DNA of 5,184 nt from Chloroflexota bacterium (lineage in GTDB: Bacteria; Chloroflexota; Anaerolineae; Anaerolineales; DRMV01). Positions 1 to 5,184 of the stretch are shown piece by piece (within the stretch, counting starts at the first letter, position 1; every line of letters starts with the position of its first letter). The notes under the pieces are model-generated. The model had not been told where the DNA came from and made no database searches. It worked only from the letters and a program-made list of their open reading frames with translations. The stretch lies in the NCBI GenBank assembly GCA_013153135.1, contig JAADFA010000025.1:1-5184 (forward strand), in the 5' to 3' direction. Position numbers and translations under genes: made by a program.

Positions 1-21
1 CTCGTGCGCAATTTTATACTA

Positions 22-44
22 GCCGCGGGCTTCCAGCCCGCGGC
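22..44. repeat. Perfect GC-rich inverted repeat (REP-like hairpin)
   Basis: Arms GCCGCGGGCT (22-31) and AGCCCGCGGC (35-44) are exact reverse complements around the 3-base loop TCC, giving a 10-bp stem. Neither side has a run of T that would make a convincing intrinsic terminator: the left flank is AT-rich but mixed, and the right flank is GC-rich. It lies between an unseen upstream gene and the promoter at 128-156. From memory, hairpins of this kind recur between genes in several high-GC bacterial groups, so a dispersed REP-like element is the likeliest reading. Only one copy is visible here. It could also stabilise the 3' end of a transcript entering from the left. Confidence 0.6.
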
Positions 45-127
45 GGGGCGGCACGCGAGCGCGACCATGGCCGCAGGGCGCTTGCCGTTTCGACAACCTT
101 TGCCTGCACCCAAGGATGCCCAGCCCT

Positions 128-156
128 TTGGCCTGGAGCGCGGTTTATTGTACAAT
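128..156 (+). promoter_or_regulatory. Probable sigma-70 promoter of the small-protein/dynamin operon
   Basis: A -35-like hexamer TTGGCC (128-133) is separated by exactly 17 bases from a -10 hexamer TACAAT (151-156), one mismatch from consensus. Transcription would begin near 162-164, leaving a leader of about 23 bases before the ATG at 186. A GGAGG Shine-Dalgarno site lies within it at 175-179, six bases before the start codon. No other promoter is evident between the two genes of this unit, so this one probably serves both. Confidence 0.6.
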
Positions 157-185
157 CAAAGCAACGTGCACGACGGAGGCAGAGC

Positions 186-383
186 ATGAGCGAAGGGTTG
201 GCTTGGCTCGCGCAAATGGACTGGGCAACGCTGGCATTGCTCATTGTGGGCGTGATCGCCGCGTGGTTCGTTTTGCGCTTTATCTTTCAGCTTGCTGTCA
301 AAGTCTTTACGTGCGGGTGCTTGCTCATCCTCCTTGTTGTCATCGCACTGGTCGTGTGGCGCTTAGTGCAAAGCAGATATTAG
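186..383 (+). CDS. Small protein with two predicted transmembrane helices, upstream of the dynamin-like GTPase
   Basis: This 65-residue protein is not one I recognise by family. The sequence shows a short N-terminal stretch (1-13), a hydrophobic helix at about 14-34, a basic connection around R31-K39, and a second very hydrophobic helix at about 40-58, ending in a short basic tail (R59, R64). Two cysteines, C43 and C45 (CGC), sit at the start of helix 2. There is no cleavable signal peptide or catalytic motif, so a helical hairpin in the cytoplasmic membrane is expected. The start is well supported by GGAGG at 175-179 with 6-base spacing and by the promoter just upstream. The dynamin gene starts 39 bases after the stop with no promoter between them, so co-transcription is likely. 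A role as membrane partner or anchor of the GTPase is inferred only from position. The reading as a real gene is fairly sure; the function is unknown. Confidence 0.75.
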   Translation: MSEGLAWLAQMDWATLALLIVGVIAAWFVLRFIFQLAVKVFTCGCLLILLVVIALVVWRLVQSRY

Positions 384-422
384 CCTACCACACGTGCATC
401 CTACCAACCTGAGTGAGGAATT

Positions 423-2156
423 ATGGCTTGGTTGACCGAACGCCAGGAAGCGTTACGCCGTCAGGAACGCAAGGTGTTGGAAGACCTGCGCCAGGTCTTA
501 TCCGACATTGGCGCAGCGCGTGAAGACCAGGACGCGCTACGCCAATCGCTGGAACAGCTGGACGACTTCTTCCTTCTTGTGGTCGTGGGGGAGTTCAACG
601 CGGGAAAAAGCGCGCTGATCAACGCGCTGCTCGGCGACGCGGTACTGGAAGAGGGCGTAACCCCGACCACGGCCCAGGTCCAAGTGCTCCGTTATGGTGA
701 GGAGCCGCGCACGCAGCCATTAGCCGAGGGGATCGTTGAACGCTGGCTCCCCGTCCCCGCGCTGCGAGACATGAGCATCGTTGACACACCTGGCACCAAC
801 GCGATCATTCGTGAACATGAAGTACTCACCGCGCGCTTCATCCCCCGCGCGGACTTGGTCCTCTTTGTCACCTCGGCCGACCGGCCCTTTAGCGAGAGTG
901 AGCGTGCGTTTATGGAGCAAATCCGCAGCTGGGGCAAAAATCTCATCCTGGTGGTCAACAAAATCGACCTGCTCGACCGGCCCGAGGACGTGGACGAGGT
1001 GGTGCAATTCGTGCGGGAGAACGCGCGTCAGTTGCTGGGCCTGGAGCCGCCTATCTTCCCCGTGAGCGCCAAGCTCGCGCTGCGAGCCAAGCTAGGCGAA
1101 ACAAGCCTCGCGGCCGCGTCACGCTTCGAGGCCCTCGAGGCCTACATCCACCAAACCCTCGACCAAGAAGAGCGGCTGCGGCTCAAGTTCCTCAACCCCC
1201 TGGGTGTGGGGCGACGTCTGGCCAAGAAATACGCCGCCCGCCTGGAGCAAGAAAAGGCCTCGCTCGAAGAAGATATCGAGCTGCTCCGGCGCATCGAAGA
1301 TATGCTCCGGGTCTATCAGGAGGACATGCGCCGCAACTTCGAGGCCCGAATGGCCGAAATGGATAACTTGCTGCTAGAGATGGAAGCGCGAGCGCAGCAG
1401 TACTTCGATGAAACCATCCGCATCGCCCGCATTTTTGACCTGGCGAACAAAAAACGCATTGAGCGCGAATTTCAAGAGCGTGTGATCCGCGATATGCCTC
1501 AAGAATTGGAACGTCGTGTGGAGGGACTTATTGACTGGCTGGTGAATGCCGAGCTGCGGCAATGGGAAGCCTTGCTCGAACAAGTTGCACAACAACAAGC
1601 CAAGTACCAGGGCAAAATGATCGGCTCGGCTACCCAGGCGCCCTTTTACGCGCGGCGGGAGCAGCTGATGACCGAGCTCAAACAGCGCGCGCAAGAGGTC
1701 TTGGCCACGTACGACAAGCGCCGCGAGGCTGAACGCCTGGCTCAGGGCACCCAGGCCGCGGTGGCCGCGGCCGCGGGCATCGGTGCGGGCGCGGTGGGCC
1801 TGGGCGCGCTGGTGGTCGCGCTCGCGTCCACCGTCGCGATGGACATCACAGGCATCCTCGCGGCCGGCGTGATGTTCACCCTGGGCTTACTCATCATCCC
1901 GGCGCGACGGCGCCAGGCCTCGGCCGACCTGCACCGCAAGGTGCTCCACTTGCGCCAAACCCTCAGCGATACGCTGCGCCGCCAATTTGAGCACGAAATC
2001 CAACGCAGCGTCGAGCGCTTCCAAGAGGCCATCGCGCCGTACACGCGTTTTGTGCGCGCGGAGTACCAACGAGTGCATGAGGGGTTAGAACGGCTCGAAG
2101 CCATCCAGAAAGAACTGGATCGCCTGCACACCTTGCTCACCACGGATATGCCCTAA
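423..2156 (+). CDS. Bacterial dynamin-like GTPase
   Basis: This 577-residue protein belongs to the dynamin superfamily of large GTPases, which bind membranes, oligomerise and use GTP hydrolysis to remodel or fuse bilayers. A helical N-terminal segment (about 1-48) precedes the GTPase domain. G1 is GEFNAGKS (56-63), G2 is the PTT threonines (81-83), G3 is DTPG (121-124), G4 is NKID (179-182), and SAK (215-217) is the likely G5. All key residues are intact, including K62 and S63. A long, mostly helical, charged region follows (about 240-440), matching the neck and trunk. Then comes a hydrophobic hairpin (about 445-472 and 475-492) bounded by RRR at 495-497, the expected membrane-inserting paddle. 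A final coiled-coil-rich segment (about 498-577) would pack back on the trunk. This order matches cyanobacterial BDLP and mitofusin-like proteins. The start ATG has GAGG at 415-418, four bases upstream. It follows the small membrane protein gene, probably in one operon. Physiological role (membrane stress repair, division or vesiculation) cannot be read from sequence. Confidence 0.93.
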   Translation: MAWLTERQEALRRQERKVLEDLRQVLSDIGAAREDQDALRQSLEQLDDFFLLVVVGEFNAGKSALINALLGDAVLEEGVTPTTAQVQVLRYGEEPRTQPLAEGIVERWLPVPALRDMSIVDTPGTNAIIREHEVLTARFIPRADLVLFVTSADRPFSESERAFMEQIRSWGKNLILVVNKIDLLDRPEDVDEVVQFVRENARQLLGLEPPIFPVSAKLALRAKLGETSLAAASRFEALEAYIHQTLDQEERLRLKFLNPLGVGRRLAKKYAARLEQEKASLEEDIELLRRIEDMLRVYQEDMRRNFEARMAEMDNLLLEMEARAQQYFDETIRIARIFDLANKKRIEREFQERVIRDMPQELERRVEGLIDWLVNAELRQWEALLEQVAQQQAKYQGKMIGSATQAPFYARREQLMTELKQRAQEVLATYDKRREAERLAQGTQAAVAAAAGIGAGAVGLGALVVALASTVAMDITGILAAGVMFTLGLLIIPARRRQASADLHRKVLHLRQTLSDTLRRQFEHEIQRSVERFQEAIAPYTRFVRAEYQRVHEGLERLEAIQKELDRLHTLLTTDMP

Positions 2157-2157
2157 A

Positions 2158-2183
2158 CCAACCCCGCTCACTCCTCGGGTTGG
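2158..2183 (+). terminator. Weak hairpin just after the dynamin stop codon
   Basis: CCAACCC (2158-2164) and GGGTTGG (2177-2183) form a perfect 7-bp stem with a 12-base loop, starting two bases after the TAA stop. No T-run follows, so it is not a textbook intrinsic terminator. Its place between the GTPase stop and the next promoter suggests a 3'-end role, either attenuated termination or mRNA protection. Confidence 0.3.
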
Positions 2184-2190
2184 CTATCCG

Positions 2191-2219
2191 CTCCGGGCAT
2201 TACCCTGGAGTGTTATAAT
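2191..2219 (+). promoter_or_regulatory. Extended -10 promoter of lysS, overlapped by an imperfect palindrome
   Basis: TGTTATAAT (2211-2219) is an extended -10 element: TG, one base, then a perfect TATAAT at 2214-2219. The expected -35 position (about 2191-2196, CTCCGG) does not resemble TTGACA, as is common for extended -10 promoters. Transcription would start near 2225-2227, giving a leader of about 27 bases. An imperfect inverted repeat fills the -35/spacer region: CTCCGGG (2191-2197) against CCCTGGAG (2203-2210), with one unpaired T and a 5-base loop. It could be the GTPase operon's terminator hairpin or an operator; the sequence does not decide. Confidence 0.65.
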
Positions 2220-2241
2220 TCCCTTGTACCTCACCCCGTGC

Positions 2242-2246
2242 GGAGG
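2242..2246 (+). promoter_or_regulatory. Shine-Dalgarno site that decides the lysS start
   Basis: GGAGG lies six bases before the ATG at 2253, which is ideal spacing. An in-frame GTG at 2238 would put this site inside the coding region and has no upstream Shine-Dalgarno of its own. The ATG is therefore preferred. Confidence 0.8.
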
Positions 2247-2252
2247 CCGTCC

Positions 2253-3842
2253 ATGGCAGAATATACGGACCTGGAGCGTGAACGCCTGCGTAAAATTGAA
2301 GAGCTGCGGGCCATGGGGATCGAGCCCTACCCCAATCGGGCTGAACGAACCCATACGACTCGCGAAGCCATCGCGGCATACGAGGCAGCCGAACAGGCCG
2401 GCACTGCAGAACAAAACCCCATCCAGGTCACAGTGACCGGCCGTCTACGTTCGATCCGGCGCATGGGCAAGATCACGTTCGCGCATATTGAGGACGAACA
2501 CGGGCGCTTGCAACTGTTCTTCCGGGTCAACGAACTGGGGAAGGACCGGCTCAAGTTCTTCAATAAGTTCTTTGATATTGGCGACTTCATCCAGGCTTCG
2601 GGCACCATGTTCCGCACGCGCACGGGGGAGGTCACGCTCAAAGTCCTCGACTTCAAGATGTTGGCCAAGGCCATCACGCCACTGCCGCCGGATAAAAAGA
2701 GTAAACACTCGCCCTTTTCCGACCCCGAGCTACGTTATCGTCAACGGTACGCGGACCTGGCAGTGCATCCCGAAGTGCGGCAAATCTTTCGTACGCGCGC
2801 GGCCATCGTGCGCGCGCTGCGCAACTTCCTCGATAGCCACGGATTCCTGGAGGTCGAAACGCCCATCCTTCAACCCATCTATGGCGGCGCAGCCGCGCGG
2901 CCCTTCGTGACCTATCATAATCAGCTGAAACAACACCTATACTTGCGCATTTCGTTCGAACTTTATCTCAAGCGATTGCTCGTGGGCATGTACGAACGCG
3001 TATACGAGATCGGCCGGGACTTCCGCAACGAAGGCATTTCGTTCAAGCACAATCCCGAGTTCACGCAGCTGGAATTCTACATGGCCTATGCGGATTACTT
3101 TGACGTTATGGATTTCGTTGAGGCCATGTTGCGTTACGTCGCGCAAGAGGTCTTGGGGCGTTTGCAGTTTACGTACCAGGGGCATACCATTGACCTCGCG
3201 CCGCCCTGGAAGCGCATCACCATGCGCGAAGCCCTGCAAGAAGCCACTGGCGTGGATATCGCCCAACACCCGACCCTGGAGAGTCTGATGCAAGCGCTAC
3301 GCGAGCAAGGGCACGAGCCGCCCCCCAAACCAAGCCGGGGTAAACTGCTCGATTGGATGCTCTCCACCTTTGTCGAACCTAAGCTCATCCAACCAACTTT
3401 TGTGTACGATTACCCTCGAGACATCTCGCCCCTGGCCAAGAGCAAACCCGACGACCCGGATACGGTGGAACGTTTTGAGCTCTTCATGGGCGGCATGGAG
3501 TTGGGCAACGCGTTCACCGAGCTCAACGACCCCTTAGAGCAAGAAAAGCGCTTTCTGGAGCAAGGGCGCACGTACGCGGAAGACGACGAAGAGCGCCATC
3601 CTATGGATGAGGACTATTTGCGCGCCATGCGCTACGGGATGCCGCCCAACGGCGGCTTTGGCATGGGCATCGACCGCTTGACCATGCTTTTCACGGACCG
3701 GCCAAGTATTCGTGAAGTCATTCTATTCCCGCATTTGCGCAAAAAAGAGGAGGGCCGCGGACGCCCAGGCCAGGCCGCGGACGACCACACCGCGGAGGCG
3801 GGAGAGGACACACCCATTGGGGGGAACAATGTCACTCAATAA
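2253..3842 (+). CDS. lysS: Lysyl-tRNA synthetase, class II
   Basis: This cytoplasmic enzyme activates lysine with ATP and loads it onto tRNA-Lys. Counted from the ATG it has 529 residues, slightly longer than the usual ~490-510. The N-terminal helix (about 5-50) leads into an OB-fold anticodon-binding domain (about 57-150). The class IIb catalytic core follows: motif 1 ending GFLEVETPILQP (197-208), the GGAAARPF segment before the LYLRISFELYLKRL stretch, and motif 2 with FRNEG (257-261, ATP-binding R258) continuing through HNPEFTQLEF. Next come GGMELGNAFTELN (413-425), in the substrate-pocket region, and motif 3 GMGIDR (470-475, R475). The catalytic part ends near LFPHLR (491-496). A 33-residue charged and Gly/Ala/Pro-rich tail (497-529) then follows, which is unusual. 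The first part of the OB domain makes full-length LysRS much likelier than the truncated EpmA (PoxA/GenX) paralog. The gene has its own extended -10 promoter, and its last 14 bases overlap the next gene. Confidence 0.96.
   Translation: MAEYTDLERERLRKIEELRAMGIEPYPNRAERTHTTREAIAAYEAAEQAGTAEQNPIQVTVTGRLRSIRRMGKITFAHIEDEHGRLQLFFRVNELGKDRLKFFNKFFDIGDFIQASGTMFRTRTGEVTLKVLDFKMLAKAITPLPPDKKSKHSPFSDPELRYRQRYADLAVHPEVRQIFRTRAAIVRALRNFLDSHGFLEVETPILQPIYGGAAARPFVTYHNQLKQHLYLRISFELYLKRLLVGMYERVYEIGRDFRNEGISFKHNPEFTQLEFYMAYADYFDVMDFVEAMLRYVAQEVLGRLQFTYQGHTIDLAPPWKRITMREALQEATGVDIAQHPTLESLMQALREQGHEPPPKPSRGKLLDWMLSTFVEPKLIQPTFVYDYPRDISPLAKSKPDDPDTVERFELFMGGMELGNAFTELNDPLEQEKRFLEQGRTYAEDDEERHPMDEDYLRAMRYGMPPNGGFGMGIDRLTMLFTDRPSIREVILFPHLRKKEEGRGRPGQAADDHTAEAGEDTPIGGNNVTQ
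3753..3783 (+). repeat. Short direct repeat within the lysS tail
   Basis: GGCCGCGGACG occurs at 3753-3763 and again at 3773-3783, a 20-base period. The period is not a multiple of three, so the two copies are read in different frames and encode different residues. It falls exactly in the non-conserved C-terminal tail of LysRS, consistent with the tail having grown by local duplication or slippage. It could also be chance in GC-rich DNA. Confidence 0.45.
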
Positions 3843-4794
3843 AACACCCCGCATCCTGCTGGTCGCCTACGCGTCCGATGTTTTGGAACGCCTCGCCCAA
3901 GGCCTGCTCACCAATTTAGGCTTTGACTTGGACGTGGTCCATAGCGTGCAAGAGGCCATCACAGAATTTGGCCGTCGTGCTTACGATCTAGTATTGGTCG
4001 ATACGCACCTTCCGGATCTCAGCGGACGCGACCTGCTCGTGCCGCTACAAGCCTTAGGCCGTACCCGCATTCCCGTGGTACTTATCGCACGGCGAGGCGA
4101 GGAAAAGGACATCGTCCAAGCCCTGCGTTTAGGGGCCTCGGACTTCATCCTCTGGCCCACCAACGACGCGGAAGTGGTGGCGGTCGTGCGACGTAATTTG
4201 GAGCGCTACCGCCTGCAGCAAGCCCATGAAGAGGCCGTGGCCCAAATCAAAGCCATTCGCAAAGAAGCACGTGCGCTCGAGCATCGCATCCAGCTACTGG
4301 AACAAATCGCGCGCTTGACCATGGAAGCGGAAAAGCGCGCGAGCCTGCTGCCCCGTTTTTTGCCCATGGTCCTGCAACTTACCCACGCGCAACGAGGCTG
4401 GATCAGCTTACGCCGTGAAGGCGATGAGGGCGAGCCGAGTCTGTGGTTGGTGAGCTACTACAACTTGCCAGCAGCCCTGGTCAAAGACGCGGCCCAACGG
4501 CCCTGGGACGATGGCTTGAGCCCCTTGGTGCTTCTCTCGGGCGAACCCCTGCACATTGAACGCCCCGCGCTGGACAAATTCCCCATCCGGGCATTGGGCT
4601 CGGTGGCACTGCTGGTGCCTCTAAAATGGAACAACCAGCCCACAGGTGTCTTGGGCCTGATGCGTCGCCAGCAACAAAGCTTCCAACCCGTGGAACAGCA
4701 GCTTGCCGTGGTGGCGGCGGGGTTGTTGAGCGGTCACTTCCGCCGTGGGGTGACAAAGGGCACATCTACATCACCGACAGCGGCCGATGCCTAG
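3829..4794 (+). CDS. Degenerate receiver domain - coiled coil - GAF domain protein
   Basis: This 321-residue, probably cytoplasmic protein has a CheY-like receiver domain (about 7-122), a charged coiled-coil linker (about 123-172), a GAF domain (about 173-305) and a short Ser/Thr/Ala-rich tail. No histidine kinase, DNA-binding, GGDEF or other output domain is present. The receiver keeps the acceptor aspartate D58 (LVLVDTHLPDLSG). However, the metal-binding acidic pair is A13-Y14, the switch Thr/Ser position is I86, and the conserved lysine position is W109 (LWP instead of KP). Ordinary phosphorylation switching is therefore doubtful. GAF domains commonly bind small ligands or mediate dimerisation; no ligand can be inferred. 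The ATG at 3829 is chosen because homology begins at KTPRILLV right after it and GGGGGG (3819-3824) precedes it. An in-frame ATG at 3712 lies deep inside lysS motif 3 coding sequence and is unlikely. It overlaps lysS by 14 bases in another frame, so translational coupling is likely. Confidence 0.85.
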   Translation: MSLNKTPRILLVAYASDVLERLAQGLLTNLGFDLDVVHSVQEAITEFGRRAYDLVLVDTHLPDLSGRDLLVPLQALGRTRIPVVLIARRGEEKDIVQALRLGASDFILWPTNDAEVVAVVRRNLERYRLQQAHEEAVAQIKAIRKEARALEHRIQLLEQIARLTMEAEKRASLLPRFLPMVLQLTHAQRGWISLRREGDEGEPSLWLVSYYNLPAALVKDAAQRPWDDGLSPLVLLSGEPLHIERPALDKFPIRALGSVALLVPLKWNNQPTGVLGLMRRQQQSFQPVEQQLAVVAAGLLSGHFRRGVTKGTSTSPTAADA

Positions 4795-4952
4795 GATTGA
4801 GGCGGGCAGCAAGCCCCTTAATGCTGCAAGATTGCTCAAAGGGGCGCGCAAAATCCTCCCTTTCGAGCGCGTCTTTGGCGCCTTAGTTGCGCCAATTTGG
4901 ACGAAGTTTACAGCAGGCGCGATGAGTCGACGAAAAAAGGCGACACGAGGGG
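4795..4952. other. Intergenic spacer before rnpB
   Basis: No convincing gene is visible. It holds two candidate hairpins. The outer arms GCCCCTT (4813-4819) and AAGGGGC (4839-4845) enclose a 19-base loop; the other is the 7-bp stem at 4875-4895. A 71-codon frame (4787-5002) crosses the region but has no Shine-Dalgarno site and runs through the rnpB promoter into the RNA, so it is not called. Confidence 0.6.
4875..4898 (+). terminator. Possible terminator of the lysS/receiver-GAF operon
   Basis: TTGGCGC (4875-4881) and GCGCCAA (4889-4895) form a perfect 7-bp stem with a 7-base loop, followed by only TTT (4896-4898). It sits about 80 bases after the receiver-GAF stop and about 55 bases before the rnpB -35 element, where a terminator would be expected. 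The T-tract is too short for a confident call. Confidence 0.35.
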
Positions 4953-4980
4953 TTGACAGGGTACGCAAGTTCCCTATAAT
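4953..4980 (+). promoter_or_regulatory. Near-consensus sigma-70 promoter of rnpB
   Basis: A perfect TTGACA (4953-4958) and a perfect TATAAT (4975-4980) are separated by 16 bases, giving an expected start near 4986-4988. This is the strongest promoter in the window, fitting for an abundant stable RNA, and it supports the strand and approximate 5' end of rnpB. Confidence 0.9.
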
Positions 4981-4986
4981 GAACAA

Positions 4987-5184
4987 CAGAACGTTCGGGT
5001 AGCCGGGTGGTCGCTGCGTTACCCCGTAGGGGTGGCGCAGAGGAAAGTCCGCACTCCACAGGGCACGGCGCCGGGGAAAGCCCGGGAGGGGGAAACCCCT
5101 CGGATAGGGCCACAGAAACAGACCGCCAGCGGCCCGAGGGCCTCTCGCCCTCGGGTGCGGGCAAGGGTGAAAAGGTGGGGTAAG
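4987..5184 (+). ncRNA. rnpB: RNase P RNA, 5' part (cut by the window end)
   Basis: This is the catalytic RNA that, with protein RnpA, removes the 5' leader from pre-tRNAs. The conserved bacterial blocks appear in order. CR-I is GAGGAAAGTCCGCACTCCAC plus AGGGCA (5040-5065), including the P4 5' strand. CR-II has ACAGAAACAGACCGCC (5112-5127), and CR-III is GCAAGGGTGAAAAGGTGGGG then TAAG (5161-5184). Helices that can be drawn include P3, with CTGCG (5014-5018) pairing CGCAG (5036-5040), and an inner ACCCC/GGGGT. P8 and P9 follow, the latter AGGGG-GAAA-CCCCT (5087-5100) with a GNRA tetraloop. P12 has a 9-bp stem (5133-5141 with 5147-5155). The layout is type-A-like. A typical RNA is about 350-400 bases, so roughly half, including the P4 3' strand and the specificity-to-catalytic return, lies beyond the window. 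The 5' end is placed from the promoter and is good to a few bases. Confidence 0.95.

Noticed and set aside
116..412. 98-codon + strand frame overlapping the small membrane protein
   Set aside because: It is in another frame over the promoter and the small gene, has no Shine-Dalgarno site, and its product has no domain-like pattern. The 186-383 frame has a good ribosome site and coherent membrane helices.
1742..2143. 133-codon minus-strand frame
   Set aside because: It is a long antisense shadow of the GC-rich dynamin gene, with an Arg/Ser/Ala/Pro-rich product and no ribosome site or motif.
2238..2252. GTG start giving lysS five extra residues
   Set aside because: The GGAGG at 2242-2246 fits the ATG at 2253 and would be coding sequence if the GTG were used.
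2220..2252. T-box or other riboswitch in the lysS leader
   Set aside because: The predicted leader is only about 27 bases, too short for a T-box or a lysine riboswitch.
2937..3293. 118-codon minus-strand frame
   Set aside because: It is antisense to the conserved lysS catalytic core and shows no family features.
3712..3828. Upstream ATG extending the receiver-GAF protein by 39 residues
   Set aside because: It lies within the conserved end of lysS, and the extra residues are a basic out-of-frame reading of the lysS tail. The receiver fold begins just after the ATG at 3829.
4813..4845. GCCCCTT/AAGGGGC hairpin as an intrinsic terminator
   Set aside because: The loop is 19 bases and no T-run follows; it is mentioned only as a candidate structure in the spacer.
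4787..5002. 71-codon + strand frame with a basic product after the receiver-GAF gene
   Set aside because: It has no Shine-Dalgarno site and runs through the consensus rnpB promoter into the RNA itself.
4883..5164. 93-codon minus-strand frame across rnpB
   Set aside because: It is antisense to a structured RNA with strong conserved blocks; the product is Pro/Arg-rich low complexity.

Overview
The window looks like a bacterial chromosome segment of fairly high GC. All supported genes lie on the + strand. The most useful lineage clues are the class II lysyl-tRNA synthetase (forms such as LYLRISFELYLKRL and EGISFKHNPEFTQLEF) and a type-A-like RNase P RNA. From memory these fit Chloroflexota (Anaerolineae-like) best, but this is an inference and no database search was made. 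Nothing suggests a plasmid, phage, transposon or CRISPR array. Consensus-like sigma-70 promoters and Shine-Dalgarno sites are easy to see.

Layout. Positions 1-185 are intergenic: a perfect 10-bp inverted repeat (22-44), then a promoter (128-156). Unit 1 (186-2156) has a 65-aa protein with two predicted membrane helices, then a 577-aa bacterial dynamin-like GTPase with a C-terminal hydrophobic hairpin. The 39-base gap and lack of a separate promoter suggest one operon. Positions 2157-2252 hold two possible hairpins and an extended -10 promoter. Unit 2 (2253-4794) has lysS, with an unusual charged C-terminal tail, overlapping by 14 bases a 321-aa protein made of a degenerate receiver domain, a coiled coil and a GAF domain. 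Positions 4795-4986 are intergenic and end in a near-consensus promoter (4953-4980). It drives rnpB, the RNase P RNA, whose first ~200 bases are present before the window ends.

How the genes work together. lysS (tRNA charging) and rnpB (tRNA 5' maturation) are translation housekeeping genes with separate promoters. The dynamin pair is probably a membrane-remodelling or membrane-maintenance module. The receiver-GAF protein has no output domain. It has lost most residues needed for phospho-switching but keeps the acceptor Asp, so it may be a sensor or scaffold made together with LysRS.

Most of the window is ordinary chromosome. The parts most worth a second look are the small membrane protein paired with the dynamin, the degenerate receiver coupled to lysS, the LysRS tail, and the 5'-end palindrome.
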